Origin: Thalassomonas actiniarum
GTDB taxonomy: Bacteria; Pseudomonadota; Gammaproteobacteria; Enterobacterales; Alteromonadaceae
Assembly (NCBI RefSeq): GCF_000948975.2
Contig: NZ_CP059736.1
Span: 1-64,000, forward strand
DNA length: 64,000 nucleotides
Direction of reading: 5' to 3'
Below are positions 44,937 through 55,127 of this stretch, piece by piece. A program made the position numbers and the translations under genes. Numbering within the stretch: the stretch's first letter is position 1; each line of letters opens with the position of its first letter. Below the pieces are notes generated by a model that was not told the origin of the DNA, ran no database searches, and saw nothing but the letters and a program-made list of their open reading frames with translations.

Positions 44937-45824
44937 GTGATTGAAAAAATTGAACTTCGGTGGTTACTTAGCTTCCAGTCTGTATATGAACAACTGAGTT
45001 TCAAGCAGGCAGCAGAACAACTTCAATTGCCAACATCCAATGTTAGTCGCCATGTTGCTTTATTAGAGCAACAACTTAATTTAAGGTTATTGGAGCGAAC
45101 TACACGTAAAATGACCCCGACAACTGCCGGAAAGCAACTCTATCAGTCTATTACCCCCCTCACACAAGGGGTGAATGAAGCACTGGAAGAAGTCTCTTTG
45201 TATGGGAATTCACTTTCCGGCCACCTTAAAATCATCTTACCGGACCTACCTTTCATGGCTGAAATCATTGCGGACTTTTGCCTCCAGCACCCGAGAATAC
45301 AGCTAAGTTGTGATACGCAGTTAAACCCGGAAGAAGGTTTATTAGATGGCTTCGATCTGGTTTTGAACTTTGGCCGTGGGCCATTGGAAGATTCAGGTTG
45401 GGTTGCCAAGGAAATTCTGCGTTGGCCAAGTTGCGTGGTTGCCGCACCACAACTTCTTAAAAATCACCCTTTGCCACGTTCACTAGATGAACTGAGCACA
45501 GCCCCTTGTATTACCAGCTTGTCTGTACTTCAGGGCATGCCATGGCGATTTAAACAAAACCAAACTATTCAGGTTCAATCTAACTACAAAGTCAATAGCG
45601 GCAACATGGCCAGGGCCGCAGCACTGAAAGGACTTGGTTTTGCCATTTTACCCACTCATGCATGCCAGTCAGATATAGACAAAGGACTTCTTATCGAAAT
45701 TGATTTGAACTGCGAACCGGAAGATCTTGTGTTATATGCGTTTTATTCTGGCAAAAAGTATCCACTTGAGAAAGTGAAAGTATTTTTGCAGCACTTACAG
45801 TCAGGACTTCTTGGGCTGGAATGA
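44937..45824 (+). CDS. LysR-type regulator of the monooxygenase
   Basis: A 295-residue LysR protein with N-terminal winged helix (LSFKQAAEQLQLPTSNVSRHVALLEQQL) and effector domain. The Ser-Arg-His recognition helix (NVSRHV) resembles the AaeR/DmlR branch. Start GTG 44937 is followed by IEKIELRWL; no better start is seen. Divergent from the FAD monooxygenase, so likely its regulator. Confidence 0.87.
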   Translation: MIEKIELRWLLSFQSVYEQLSFKQAAEQLQLPTSNVSRHVALLEQQLNLRLLERTTRKMTPTTAGKQLYQSITPLTQGVNEALEEVSLYGNSLSGHLKIILPDLPFMAEIIADFCLQHPRIQLSCDTQLNPEEGLLDGFDLVLNFGRGPLEDSGWVAKEILRWPSCVVAAPQLLKNHPLPRSLDELSTAPCITSLSVLQGMPWRFKQNQTIQVQSNYKVNSGNMARAAALKGLGFAILPTHACQSDIDKGLLIEIDLNCEPEDLVLYAFYSGKKYPLEKVKVFLQHLQSGLLGLE

Positions 45825-46203
45825 GTTGTTAATTAAATTTCCTGATCCCACATCAAAGCCTGACATGGGTTGTATGAGCTTGTATTGATTTGAATATTCA
45901 CGGGGGTAAAGGTGCTAAGTTATTTCAGGCGGTTCAGTTCTTCAATGGTTTAACCCTTGTAGAACAGTAGCATTTAGCTTCTGAATCTGTAACTTCCGCT
46001 TCCACATGAGAACGTTAGTCAGATGATTTTTACTTATAGATTTTGGCCGTTAAATAGTAAACAGTAAGTCTTCCTTGACGACTCTTCAGCAGCGGCAATG
46101 AGCTTGCGTTCAATCTGGGATATATGTCCATGTTTGATCGGCGGCTTTTTCCTAAAATCATTGAGTTGGCCGATAAGTTAACTCGACACAAAGTGAGGTA
46201 AGA
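45825..46203. other. Gap after the LysR gene
   Basis: 379 bases, convergent gap between the LysR gene and the TonB receptor gene. Minus-strand translation near 46080-46150 reads coherently (KHGHISQIERKLIAAAEESS) and may be part of a lost gene, but I could not name it. No terminator is obvious for either side. Confidence 0.35.
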
Positions 46204-48333
46204 CTAAAACCTATAATTCATTTCTAATAATACTTGTCGCCCGGGCTGCGGATAGTCATCAGCAATGCTACCGTTACTTGGCTCTCTTGCTTGAGTATCC
46301 AAAGCATTGTTAATAATAATGGCCGCGTCTACTCCTTTAATAATGTCTGTAAGCTGTAACTTGCTAGTGACCCATGTATAACTTGCTAACTTGTCTCGTG
46401 TATCAGTTATTGCCCGTACTCGGTTACCAACCCATTTAGCATTAAGGTTCCATGACCAATTACCTGAAGGTTGCCAAGCAATGCCTAAATAGGCCATGTT
46501 TCTCGGTATATCAGCTGTATCAACGCCTGCTTCATTTTCTGATTGAACAACAGAGTAATTAGCATCTAAAGAAACATGATTATACGGCTTCCATTTAAAT
46601 GATAATTCAGTTCCCTTTCCCTTTAGCTCGCCAATATTTTGCGCTACATTGCCTCTTTGCTCTTCATCAAAAACAAACTTAACTAAGTCTCTCGCGTGAT
46701 ATTTATAGAAACTGGCTGATATCAGCATATTCTCGTTAACGAAATATTCTAAGCCCATGCCTGTTTCGATTGTTTCTACTTTTTCAGACTGTAAGGATGA
46801 GTTACCAAGGCCTACAGGGTTATTTTGTGAGTATAATTGTGCAATTGAAGGTGCTTTTATTGCAGTGCCTGCAAAAAACTTCATCGTCAAGGCATCACTA
46901 GTTTGCCAAATTAATCCTAATCTTGGGTTTGTCCTGGCTCCGAAATCTGAATAATTATCATACCTTGCTCCCAGGGTGAATTGTAAATTAGGCTGTAGCT
47001 GCCACTCGTCCTGAATAGATAAATAATAGAAATTTCTCTTAACATCAGGTAAATAAACATAAGGCGTACCGCTAACATCGGTTAAATGGCCGGTTACCAC
47101 GGTTTCAGTTCCTAAAAGTACACTCGGGCCAAAGTTTTTACGTTCGGTGGCATTAAACTTTAAGCGCTCATAACCCGTTTCCCAGCGAAATAAGTGGTTT
47201 TCACTAATATTAAACAGATGGGTTAGCCGGTATGCTGTTACATTCCCTCCCGATGATGGCGTACCTATATAACCATCACTAAATAAAGCGACAGTTGTCG
47301 GGGCCGAAAAATCCAGATTACCGTCAGCCCCAATCGGTAACACGCTTCCTGCCGGGAATACATTTAAGTACGACTGATTCCATTGGTTTTTATAACTAAA
47401 TGTCGCAATTAAATTGCTGTCAACATAATCGCTTAAGTCATATTTGGCCAAATACTGATTATGCTTTGTTGAAGCACTGCCTTTTGAATCCAAAGCTTGT
47501 GCAATTCCTCCTCCTAAACCCATATCAAAGTTTCGCCAAGTGAAGTAATTTAAACTTAACTTATGCCAATGCCACTTTGCCATTGCACTCATTACTTCAT
47601 AGTGTTCGTCTATTGGCCCTGGAGCTTGTGATGCACTCGTAGCAAAAATACCGTCAAAAACCGATTGCAAATCAGTGTTAATAATTCTTTTGGGGTCATC
47701 ATTTGACTTGCTGTAATCAAATGATAACTGTAAATGGCTATCACCTATAAACAATTCATGCTTAGCAAACAGATCATAGCTATCAAAACTACCAATGCGT
47801 CCGCCAACGTTTGTCTTCATCTCATTTTGTTGATAGGAGACCAAATTAATAATACCTGCAAAGGCATCGGCACCATAAACGGCTGAACCAGGGCCTTTTA
47901 TTATCTCAATTTGTTTGAAACTTGTAAGTGGTAAATGAAAACCGTTGGAAATACCGCTACTTTGCATATTGTAAAAAGGCTCACCGTCTATCAGTATTTT
48001 AACTTGAGAAGAGTAATCACCGGACAAACCCCGGATGATGAATTTTTTATGATTATATTGGATCTGTGATTCACTGACATGCACGCCTGGCACACTTATT
48101 AAGACATCTGACAGAGTACGCGCTCCACGAGCTTGCAATTCGTCATTAGTGATAATAGTTACTGTTGCCGGAGCTTTGCTTGTTTTCTGCTTAAACCCTG
48201 AGGCGGCATAAACGACAGATATTTTTGATAGTTCTTCAAGCGACATATTAAAAAGTAACTTTGTTTCTTCGGCATAAAGAGCAGGAGCCACAGCAAGCCA
48301 AATAATACAAAAAAACATTCTTGTTATAGTCAT
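46204..48333 (-). CDS. TonB-dependent outer membrane receptor
   Basis: About 709 residues. A signal peptide (ending ALYA) is followed by a plug domain (VTIITNDELQARGARTLSDVL, then IRGLS and the IEIIKGPGSAVYGADAFAGIINL block) and a 22-strand barrel ending in the aromatic NYRF. No TonB box typical of siderophore receptors is clear near the mature N-terminus; the segment LEELSKISVV is instead like the CirA/vitamin B12 and colicin-I type or the copper/haem groups with the sequence MSLEELSKI. Substrate unknown. ATG 48333 is preferred over GTG 48348. Monocistronic, with an intergenic region of about 140 bases to the divergent pentapeptide gene. Confidence 0.9.
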   Translation of the reverse strand: MTITRMFFCIIWLAVAPALYAEETKLLFNMSLEELSKISVVYAASGFKQKTSKAPATVTIITNDELQARGARTLSDVLISVPGVHVSESQIQYNHKKFIIRGLSGDYSSQVKILIDGEPFYNMQSSGISNGFHLPLTSFKQIEIIKGPGSAVYGADAFAGIINLVSYQQNEMKTNVGGRIGSFDSYDLFAKHELFIGDSHLQLSFDYSKSNDDPKRIINTDLQSVFDGIFATSASQAPGPIDEHYEVMSAMAKWHWHKLSLNYFTWRNFDMGLGGGIAQALDSKGSASTKHNQYLAKYDLSDYVDSNLIATFSYKNQWNQSYLNVFPAGSVLPIGADGNLDFSAPTTVALFSDGYIGTPSSGGNVTAYRLTHLFNISENHLFRWETGYERLKFNATERKNFGPSVLLGTETVVTGHLTDVSGTPYVYLPDVKRNFYYLSIQDEWQLQPNLQFTLGARYDNYSDFGARTNPRLGLIWQTSDALTMKFFAGTAIKAPSIAQLYSQNNPVGLGNSSLQSEKVETIETGMGLEYFVNENMLISASFYKYHARDLVKFVFDEEQRGNVAQNIGELKGKGTELSFKWKPYNHVSLDANYSVVQSENEAGVDTADIPRNMAYLGIAWQPSGNWSWNLNAKWVGNRVRAITDTRDKLASYTWVTSKLQLTDIIKGVDAAIIINNALDTQAREPSNGSIADDYPQPGRQVLLEMNYRF

Positions 48334-48476
48334 ATTGATAATGACCACCGCTAAACTTTAGGTTAGCTTTAAGTTTAAGAGCAATCTGGTTATTAGCTAG
48401 GCGAATTCAACCTGCAAGTGCACCAAAGCCCATAAGATATTATTAAAACTCTTCCAAATTAAAAAAAGTTATGTGT

Positions 48477-48806
48477 ATGGCAAATAAAAAACACTTAACT
48501 ACCCTTAAATGCGGAATTGGGATTTGGAATCAATGGAGAGAAGAAAAACCTGCCTTACAACCAGATCTTAAAGAAGCTAACCTTGAAGGATACAACCTTA
48601 GAAAAGCGAATCTTAGTAAAGTTAATCTCAGAGGTATTAAACTCATCCATGCAAATCTCAGTGGCGCTGATCTCCGAGAAGCGAACCCTAGCATAGCTAA
48701 TTTCAGAGAAGCGAAACTTATTAAAGCCAATCTTGAAGGAGCCTATTTAAGAGGAGTTTCCCTGTCCGGCAAAAACTCAATCTTTTTGCCAATCAGGCAG
48801 AGGTAG
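48477..48806 (+). CDS. Pentapeptide-repeat protein, C-terminus replaced by symE DNA
   Basis: A 109-residue protein that starts IGIWNQWREEKPALQPDL, a common cap of pentapeptide proteins, and continues with A(N/D)LxxA-type repeats (ANLEGYNLRKANLSKVNLRG and so on) for about 65 residues. Such repeats form a square helix that can mimic DNA or serve as scaffold. From about 48755 the DNA switches to symE sequence read in another frame (SLSGKNSIFLPIRQR), so the natural C-terminus is lost. It is probably non-functional or has a new tail. Confidence 0.7.
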   Translation: MANKKHLTTLKCGIGIWNQWREEKPALQPDLKEANLEGYNLRKANLSKVNLRGIKLIHANLSGADLREANPSIANFREAKLIKANLEGAYLRGVSLSGKNSIFLPIRQR

Positions 48807-48925
48807 TCATCACACCTAAGCAAACGGAGCCAGACCTGTCCGCTGAAAACTACCCCCGGACTTTATTGAAAAGCGATAAGCTAAACTGCTGTACTTTAAA
48901 GCTGATACTGCAGCTTGTACTTGAG
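48755..48925 (+). pseudogene. symE: Relic of a third symE copy (3' end)
   Basis: The DNA matches 24124-24290 of symE copy 1 closely: GGTTTC, then CTGTC-GGCAAAA-CTCA, CAATCAGGCAGAG, ATCACACCTAA, CAAACGGAGCC and the post-stop CTTTATTGAAAAGC. The reading frame is broken and the stop codon has changed (GAAAACTAA to GAAAACTAC). The left edge of the match is the exact point where the pentapeptide gene changes to foreign sequence. Confidence 0.8.
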
Positions 48926-49196
48926 AATTTTAATTGCCAACCGCAGAAAATATTAATTTTTTCATGCTCCCCGTTTGCTTGGCAAACAGTGGGCTTCATA
49001 TATAAATATCTTGGTATTTAAGCAGTTAAGCCTACAGTGAATAAAGCTCTTTTTTTAAACAGATATTATTTTAGTCGGCTACTTAGCTAGCTGCATATTT
49101 GTTGCATATTTGCATTTTATTATTACCGCCATCAAAAGTTTGGTTTTGTTATAAGCATTTGGGTGCTTGTATATGTTTAGTTAATAGGTGTAGTAC
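48926..49196. other. AT-rich gap ahead of the two-helix protein
   Basis: 270 bases without genes. TGCATATTTGTTGCATATTTGCATTT (about 49091-49117) is a run of near-direct repeats and a likely promoter-region feature. Confidence 0.3.
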
Positions 49197-49484
49197 ATGA
49201 ACAAGTTATTTCAGAAAAATTCAATAGCAGTATTCATTAGAGGAACAGTCATCCTAAGCCTTCTCTTTGGCTTTCCTGTGGCCGTTTTCTGGGCGATGAC
49301 AGCTGATACCTTATGGCCCTATTATGTTTACCTGGCTTTTATTGTTATATTCCCCGTCTACGAAATTGCCCGACAGCCTCATACGGTAAAAAGACAAACT
49401 TTAGCAAATAAAACCCAAAAGAGTGAAGGGCAACCTTTTAGCTTTAAGGAAAGTAAAAAATACAAAAGGGCTTTTTATTCTTAA
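49197..49484 (+). CDS. Small two-helix membrane protein, unknown
   Basis: A 95-residue protein with two hydrophobic helices (about 12-33 and 40-58) and a basic tail (RQPHTVKRQTLANKTQKSEG). AGGTG precedes the ATG. No family recognised. Isolated by gaps on both sides. Confidence 0.7.
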   Translation: MNKLFQKNSIAVFIRGTVILSLLFGFPVAVFWAMTADTLWPYYVYLAFIVIFPVYEIARQPHTVKRQTLANKTQKSEGQPFSFKESKKYKRAFYS

Positions 49485-50243
49485 TATCAGCTCAGTATTG
49501 GCGTTATAGCATTTATGAGGAAAAGCCCGGTATCGCTTTTATCATCGGTTTGGGCAAGAAACGGGGGCAGTTGTCTGATAGCCAGGGCAGGTGATTCGAA
49601 CAATATCGCTCCTTTATTTCCAGTATGTCAGCCCGGCGGCAAATGGTGCTTGGTCTCGCTTTGATATGCTTAGATATGCTGTGAGCGGGGTAGCATGCTC
49701 TTAGTTGAGCTACAGCTTTTTGCCCGCTCGAACCGCCACAGGTTCAATCTTCTACGGCTTGAGGTTGCAATGTACGAGTTGGCTTTTAAGCCGTTATAAA
49801 CTTTAAAGTCTATTTGCACCCGCTTTTCTCTCACTTCCTTTTCCAAGCCTGCATAATTAAGCATCTGCCCATGGACAGATGGATTAATCAGAGATCTTAG
49901 CAGGAACCTTTTAGTTATTAAAAATCCATTCCTCTTCAACATAACTTATCAAACAGAAGCAATCGTCGGCTTATTTGTATCAGCAAAGTCGGCTTTTCTC
50001 GCCATATCTGTTTTTTCCGGTCGTGAAAAAGCCGAAAAACAGGGTAAATTTAGTTTCTGCATATTCTGTCCACATTTCTTTTTTAACATGTCAACCAGTT
50101 GATAGCCCCGGCACTTACTGCTTTGCCAGGGAATATCCCGGCCAGTTATACCTTGGAAAAATAGTGATTTAAATTCAGGTTAATTCGTCGCTGCAACTAT
50201 CAAGTTTTACATCATCTTTCACAGAAAAATTATTAGGCGTTAC
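49485..50243. other. 759-base stretch without a convincing gene
   Basis: Contains an open minus-strand frame at 49670-49942 that has poor composition and no ribosome site, and near 49685-49720 a tRNA-like D-arm sequence on the minus strand (TAGCTCAACTAAGAGCA) without the rest of a cloverleaf. Probably decayed sequence. Confidence 0.4.
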
Positions 50244-50426
50244 ATGAATAAAACAATTTTATCCTCTTTAGAAAACTATCCTGACAGCGAGGAAAATTTA
50301 CAAAAAAACTTAGCAGACTTTGCTGTACCGTTAGAAAACGAGCAGTTAATAACGGCCAAAAGGGAAGCGCGTGCTCAAACTTTATATGCTTTATTTCAGC
50401 AAAGACAAGAACATATCTACAAGTAA
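50244..50426 (+). CDS. Small acidic protein ahead of the TPR kinase
   Basis: A 60-residue acidic protein (MNKTILSSLENYPDSEEN, helix ANREAR-like ITAKREARAQTLYALF). The ribosome site TAGGCG is moderate. It lies in the leader region of the kinase gene, 210 bases ahead. No family recognised; it could be a small regulator or simply an open frame. Confidence 0.45.
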   Translation: MNKTILSSLENYPDSEENLQKNLADFAVPLENEQLITAKREARAQTLYALFQQRQEHIYK

Positions 50427-50635
50427 TTTACTGTTCATTGCAAACTGGCTAACCTGGCAGCATAACGCTTGCTCAACAGTGAAATACATACTGTTCAAAC
50501 AAGGTTTACCAAGAGTTAACCTTATAAAAATACGGAATTTCTTTAAAGAGGAAGTGCCGGCGGATAATTGATTGACTAACAATAACCTGTTTGTTTAAAT
50601 TCCATTTTCACCTGTTCATTAAGTTTGGTTTTCTA

Positions 50636-52834
50636 ATGAAATTTTTTTCTTCTACTGTCCTTATTATCTTGTTGTTGGCTATTTCGCCATTAACCTGTGC
50701 CCAGTATACCAGTGAAACCTTACAGCAAGCCTTAGATGATATTTCTTTAAAAGATGAAAATGCCCGGCAAAAAATACAGGTAATATTAGCTTCACTGCAA
50801 CAGGCACAGCAACCGGCTTTAACCGTGCAAGCCTTGCTATTTTTGATGAAAGAACAACAGCAAAAAAAACACTATCGCGAGGCTAAAACAAGTTACCAAC
50901 AAGCCGCACCTATCATTGAAAAACACCAGCTGCACAAACTGCAAGTTGAAGGGTTAGCACTGTTAGCCCAAAATGAATATTGGTTAGGAAATCACGAAGC
51001 AGCGTTGCAATTAGCTGAAGAAAAATTGCTGCCGCTGGTAAAAACATATAGACCTGAACGACTGGGGAAAATATATTCTAATGTGGCGGGTTATGCGGCC
51101 ACCATTCCCATGTTAGAAAAATCTGAGTTGTATTTTGATTTGGCCATCTCAGTATTTAAAGCTGAAGAAAACGTTAAGGAGCTTGCCCGGGTATTAGTCG
51201 CCAGGGGCGGTTTACTTGCTCAATATGGCAATATAAAAGCTGCCTTACCGCATCTGATATCGGCGATAGAATACCAATTAGTGCTTGATGATAAACAAGG
51301 CCTGTTTTCATCTTATCGTGCCCTGGGCAGGCTTAATCATGCAATAGGCAATTATCAACAAGCAATAACCTTTTTTAAAAAAGCGCTGGCGGTGGATTAT
51401 AAGGCAAGCATACACATGACTTCTTTACATTTTAGTATGGCCGATAGCTACCTTGAGTTGCAACAATATGATGAATCCCTCAAGCATATAGATAAGTCTT
51501 TGCAGTGGGTGGGTAAAGGTCATGCGAGCACGTACGATTTAATTACAATATTACTGGGCAAAGTCTGGATATTAATTGAACAGCATAACCTAGATGAAAG
51601 CCTGATCACTTTACAAAAAGCCAAAGCTTTGGTAGATGAGCAAAAATCTACACGTAGTGATGAAAACCTACACCTTTCCTTTGCCAAATATTACCTTGCA
51701 GTCGGAGACATTCCTTCGGCCCTCAACAGCATCGAATTGACTTTGGCAATAGAGACTAGCCGAAGTTCCTTGATTATTGAGAAATATCAAGCGGCCGCCG
51801 ATATATATGAACAAGCAGGGGATTACCAAAATAGCTCACTTTACCTGCGAAAGTTAAGGGAGTTTGAAAGTAAAAAAGCCAAAGAAAAAGATGAACAAAG
51901 GATTATTCAGCAACAAAATGAGATCAATTTACTCAATGCGCAGAAAAACACCGCCTTAGTGCAGCAGGAGTTATTAGAAAAGCAAAACCAGGTACAAGTA
52001 CAGGAGGCCGAGCAGCAGGCTTTACGTTTATATGGCGGTATCGTATTACTTTGTCTGTTGGCCCTGTTTGGTTTTTTCTACTTACGGCAAAACCAGAAAA
52101 AACGTATTGCCCTGGAGCAGTCCAAATCGGTCATGGCATTAATGGAACAAAAAAACCAATTTATTGCCAATGTCGCTCACGACTTAAAAAACCCGTTAAC
52201 TGTGATACAAATACACCTGGAAGCGCTCAAAGACGGCATGGTCAAAAATTCGGATGAAGCACATGAGATCCTTAATAAACGTATTGAAGTATTGAGTAAT
52301 ATTATTAACGACCTGCGGCAAGTTTCACTTGTTGAGGCAGGTTCGCTGGTATTAAACCCTAAGCCGTTTGCCTTTAAACCCTGGTTGCAACAGGAGATCA
52401 CCACCTTTGCTCCTTTGCTTGAATCCAAAAAATTTGCTTTGAAAGCTTCGCTGGATATTGCCGATAACGTTTCGGTGGTTGCCGACCAAAGCCGGTTATC
52501 GCAAGTGCTTGCTAATATTTTTAAAAACTCACTGCGTTACAGTTATCAGCCGGGAAAATTAACGGTGCATGCCCAACAGAGCCGGCAATCGATTAAATTG
52601 ACCATTGAAGACAGCGCACCGGCGGTAGCTGAGTCAGAATTGGCACATTTATTTGATCACAGTTATCGCAGCGAAGCTACGGCAACAATGTCGACCCAGA
52701 GCAGTGGCCTGGGGTTATATATTTGTAAGGAAATCATTGAAGCTCACCAGGGAAGTATTAACGCGTCACTCTCTTTGTTAGGGGGGCTGTGCATTACCAT
52801 TACTTTACCTCTGGCGGAAGACAATCATGAATAA
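50636..52834 (+). CDS. Periplasmic-TPR sensor histidine kinase
   Basis: A 732-residue kinase. A signal peptide (ending LTCAQ) leads a long periplasmic TPR array (about 30-430), with helices such as GDIPSALNSIELTLA and YEQAGDYQNSSLYLRKL. A coiled coil (about 430-470) runs into one membrane helix (about 475-495), then HisKA with the phosphorylated histidine H515 (NVAHDLKNPL), N box NIFKNSLRYS and G2 SGLGLYI. TPR sensors of this kind bind a partner protein or peptide. The start ATG 50636 gives the best signal peptide. It overlaps the regulator gene by 8 bases. Confidence 0.92.
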   Translation: MKFFSSTVLIILLLAISPLTCAQYTSETLQQALDDISLKDENARQKIQVILASLQQAQQPALTVQALLFLMKEQQQKKHYREAKTSYQQAAPIIEKHQLHKLQVEGLALLAQNEYWLGNHEAALQLAEEKLLPLVKTYRPERLGKIYSNVAGYAATIPMLEKSELYFDLAISVFKAEENVKELARVLVARGGLLAQYGNIKAALPHLISAIEYQLVLDDKQGLFSSYRALGRLNHAIGNYQQAITFFKKALAVDYKASIHMTSLHFSMADSYLELQQYDESLKHIDKSLQWVGKGHASTYDLITILLGKVWILIEQHNLDESLITLQKAKALVDEQKSTRSDENLHLSFAKYYLAVGDIPSALNSIELTLAIETSRSSLIIEKYQAAADIYEQAGDYQNSSLYLRKLREFESKKAKEKDEQRIIQQQNEINLLNAQKNTALVQQELLEKQNQVQVQEAEQQALRLYGGIVLLCLLALFGFFYLRQNQKKRIALEQSKSVMALMEQKNQFIANVAHDLKNPLTVIQIHLEALKDGMVKNSDEAHEILNKRIEVLSNIINDLRQVSLVEAGSLVLNPKPFAFKPWLQQEITTFAPLLESKKFALKASLDIADNVSVVADQSRLSQVLANIFKNSLRYSYQPGKLTVHAQQSRQSIKLTIEDSAPAVAESELAHLFDHSYRSEATATMSTQSSGLGLYICKEIIEAHQGSINASLSLLGGLCITITLPLAEDNHE

Positions 52835-53498
52835 ACTCACCATATTAATCGTTGAAGACGACATTGATATTAGTGATATCTTGCAAATGTATCTGCAGGC
52901 GGCCGATTTTACCACTAAGGTCTTTAATGTCGGTGACGGTGTTGTCAGCTGGGTTCAGGACAATTCACCAGCATTAGCCATTCTTGATGTCAATCTGCCC
53001 GGAAAAGATGGCCTGACTATCTGTAAAGAAATACGGGTATTCTCCAATATGCCCATTATTATGGCCACAGAAGAAATAACAGAAACAGATCGGCTCAACG
53101 GGTTAGACATAGGTGCAGACGATTATGTTTGTAAACCTTTTAGCGTAAAAGAAGTGGTTGCCCGGGTGAAAGCAAATTTACGTCGCTCAGTGAATAAACC
53201 GGAGTTAATGAGCAAATTAACACTTGATACCGATAAATTTTCTTTGAGCTACCAGACCGAAACCATTAGTTTAACAGCCATGGAGTTTTCCCTGTTCAAG
53301 TTGCTGTATTCGAGTCCGGGCCGGATTTATTCCCGTGCCCAGATTATGGACTTGGTCTATCAGGATTATCGCGAAGTCAGTGACCGGACCGTAGACAGTC
53401 ATATCAGAAATTTGCGCAAAAAGCTCAATACACTGCCGTTAACAGAGAACTTAATTCATTCCATTTATGGTGCCGGTTACAAGTTTGAGGAAACTTAG
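52827..53498 (+). CDS. OmpR-family response regulator partner
   Basis: A 223-residue regulator: receiver domain with EDD at 10-12 and the phosphorylated D54 (LAILDVNLPGKDG), then a winged helix of OmpR type (GRIYSRAQIMDLVYQDYREVSDRTVDSHIRNLRKKL). One feature is unusual: the usual threonine of the receiver switch is in MATEEITE rather than MLTAR, giving ATEE at that place. It overlaps the kinase gene, so the two form a coupled pair. Targets unknown. Confidence 0.92.
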   Translation: MNKLTILIVEDDIDISDILQMYLQAADFTTKVFNVGDGVVSWVQDNSPALAILDVNLPGKDGLTICKEIRVFSNMPIIMATEEITETDRLNGLDIGADDYVCKPFSVKEVVARVKANLRRSVNKPELMSKLTLDTDKFSLSYQTETISLTAMEFSLFKLLYSSPGRIYSRAQIMDLVYQDYREVSDRTVDSHIRNLRKKLNTLPLTENLIHSIYGAGYKFEET

Positions 53499-53649
53499 CG
53501 AACTGTTATTTTTCCGCACCGTTAAGCAGCGGCTTATGCCAACTATCTTCCCACAGGGAATATACATATTTAGAAAAAAGGTAGCCTAAAAAAGAGCTAT
53601 TCACTGTTGATCTCCCGCAACGTGAGTTTATCTTAAGTTGTGATAATTC

Positions 53650-53928
53650 TTATTCCACTAAACCATTACGTTTCAAACCACGCCTGACATTTTTACAAAG
53701 TTTACCCAAGCGGGATATTTCGCCAAGTTTCGGCACAACATCATTGCCAAGTTTTATTTCCCAATCACAAAGCTCAGTATCGACTATCTCCAACAGTTTT
53801 TTAGGACAGCCGATACAGGAAATCCCACAAATATTGGCCTCGGGAACATTAAAAGGAAAATCATTACGTACCTGAATAATCAGGTTTTGCATGGCTGTAG
53901 TAGCATCGGGTTTTCTATTCATAAACAT
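53650..53928 (-). CDS. Conserved small protein with a CxxxCxxC motif
   Basis: A 92-residue protein with ICGISCIGCPKKLLE, a CxxxCxxC cluster that could bind zinc or an iron-sulphur cluster, then DTELCDWE and a basic C-terminus (RRGLKRNGL). Similar proteins are common in marine gammaproteobacteria without a known function; this is recall, not a search. It stands alone in a convergent gap after the two-component pair. Confidence 0.7.
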   Translation of the reverse strand: MFMNRKPDATTAMQNLIIQVRNDFPFNVPEANICGISCIGCPKKLLEIVDTELCDWEIKLGNDVVPKLGEISRLGKLCKNVRRGLKRNGLVE

Positions 53929-54227
53929 AGCCTTATAGCAAAATAGCCTTATTTGCCTTCATCAATATTTTTAAACCAACATTAAATGCCAGGCAAAGCT
54001 TTCTCTATGGAAATTCATCGCAATAGAGCGATGAATAAGTTTAAAAACTTCAATCATTACCATTTTATGGCTTAAAAAAAGTTCTTAACATCAGCTCGCT
54101 GTCAGCCAATAAGGTCATTCTAACCATTGCAAAACAAACCAAAAAGACACAAAAAAGCAAACCATCTTTGCTTTCTAGGCAAATTGATTTAGGCTGATAG
54201 CCATGATCTTAAGGCGAGGTAAACCCA

Positions 54228-55127
54228 ATGAGCATGCTTACTCGGCTTCATTATTTTAATTGTGTTGTTGAATCAGGAAGTATTTCAAAGGCAAGTAATG
54301 TTTTTGATGTTCAACCATCATCAATATCCAGGCAGTTAACGGCATTGGAAAAAGACTTAGGCGTACGCTTACTCAATAGAAGCAGCCGTACCATAGGGCT
54401 TACCGAGGCGGGAAAAACTTACTACCAATACTCGCAACGTATCGTATCTGAGCTGGACGAAGCCAACCGAAGGGTGAATGATCTACAACAAAACCCAAAA
54501 GGCAAATTAAAACTCAGCATGACGGTTGGTTTTGGCGAATGCTGTGTGCTGCCACTTATTCCCGCATTTTTAAAACAATTCCCGGAAATAAAGCTTGAAT
54601 TGGAAATGACGGGGCGGGTAGTCGACCTGGTCGAGGAAAATGTTGATATTGCCATTAGAACCGGCCAGCTGCGCGATTCCAATTTAATTGCAACCAAGCT
54701 GGCCGACAATGAATTTTTACTGTGTGCGAGTCCGCAATATATCTCTGAACATGGCATACCAGATACTCCCTTTAGCTTAAAAAACTATGATTGTATTCGC
54801 TATCAATATGCAGGATGGCGTGACTGGTTTTTGATGGACGACAAGCCGTTGAAGTTGGAAGTTAAAGATGGCCTGACAATCCGTTCAATAAACGGCCAAA
54901 AGCAGTTAATTCTACATCATGCCGGTTTAGCCCTGATGCCAAGATGGGCCGTGCAGGAGGAATTAAATAACAACACTTTAATACAGGTATTAGAGCAATA
55001 TACAATCAGTCCATATCAGAGTCTGACGGCAACCTATGCAATTTATTTAAAGCGAGAGCTTATTTCACCAAAAATTCGCGTGTTTTTAGATTTTCTAAAA
55101 GAGAATATTCAAATAAAATCCAGCTAA
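54228..55127 (+). CDS. LysR-type regulator, orphan
   Basis: A 299-residue LysR protein of the AaeR/DmlR-like branch. The N-terminus reads SGSISKASNVFDVQPSSISRQLTALEKDLGVRLLNRSSR and the effector domain is complete. GAGG lies ahead of the ATG. The usual divergent target gene is absent: the upstream neighbour is the small Cys protein, so its target may be elsewhere or that gene itself. Confidence 0.85.
   Translation: MSMLTRLHYFNCVVESGSISKASNVFDVQPSSISRQLTALEKDLGVRLLNRSSRTIGLTEAGKTYYQYSQRIVSELDEANRRVNDLQQNPKGKLKLSMTVGFGECCVLPLIPAFLKQFPEIKLELEMTGRVVDLVEENVDIAIRTGQLRDSNLIATKLADNEFLLCASPQYISEHGIPDTPFSLKNYDCIRYQYAGWRDWFLMDDKPLKLEVKDGLTIRSINGQKQLILHHAGLALMPRWAVQEELNNNTLIQVLEQYTISPYQSLTATYAIYLKRELISPKIRVFLDFLKENIQIKSS

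Noticed and set aside
49670..49760. tRNA-like sequence on the minus strand (D-arm-like TAGCTCAACTAAGAGCA and a GGTTCGA-like stretch)
   Set aside because: The arms are in the wrong order and no acceptor or anticodon stem pairs; not a tRNA gene.
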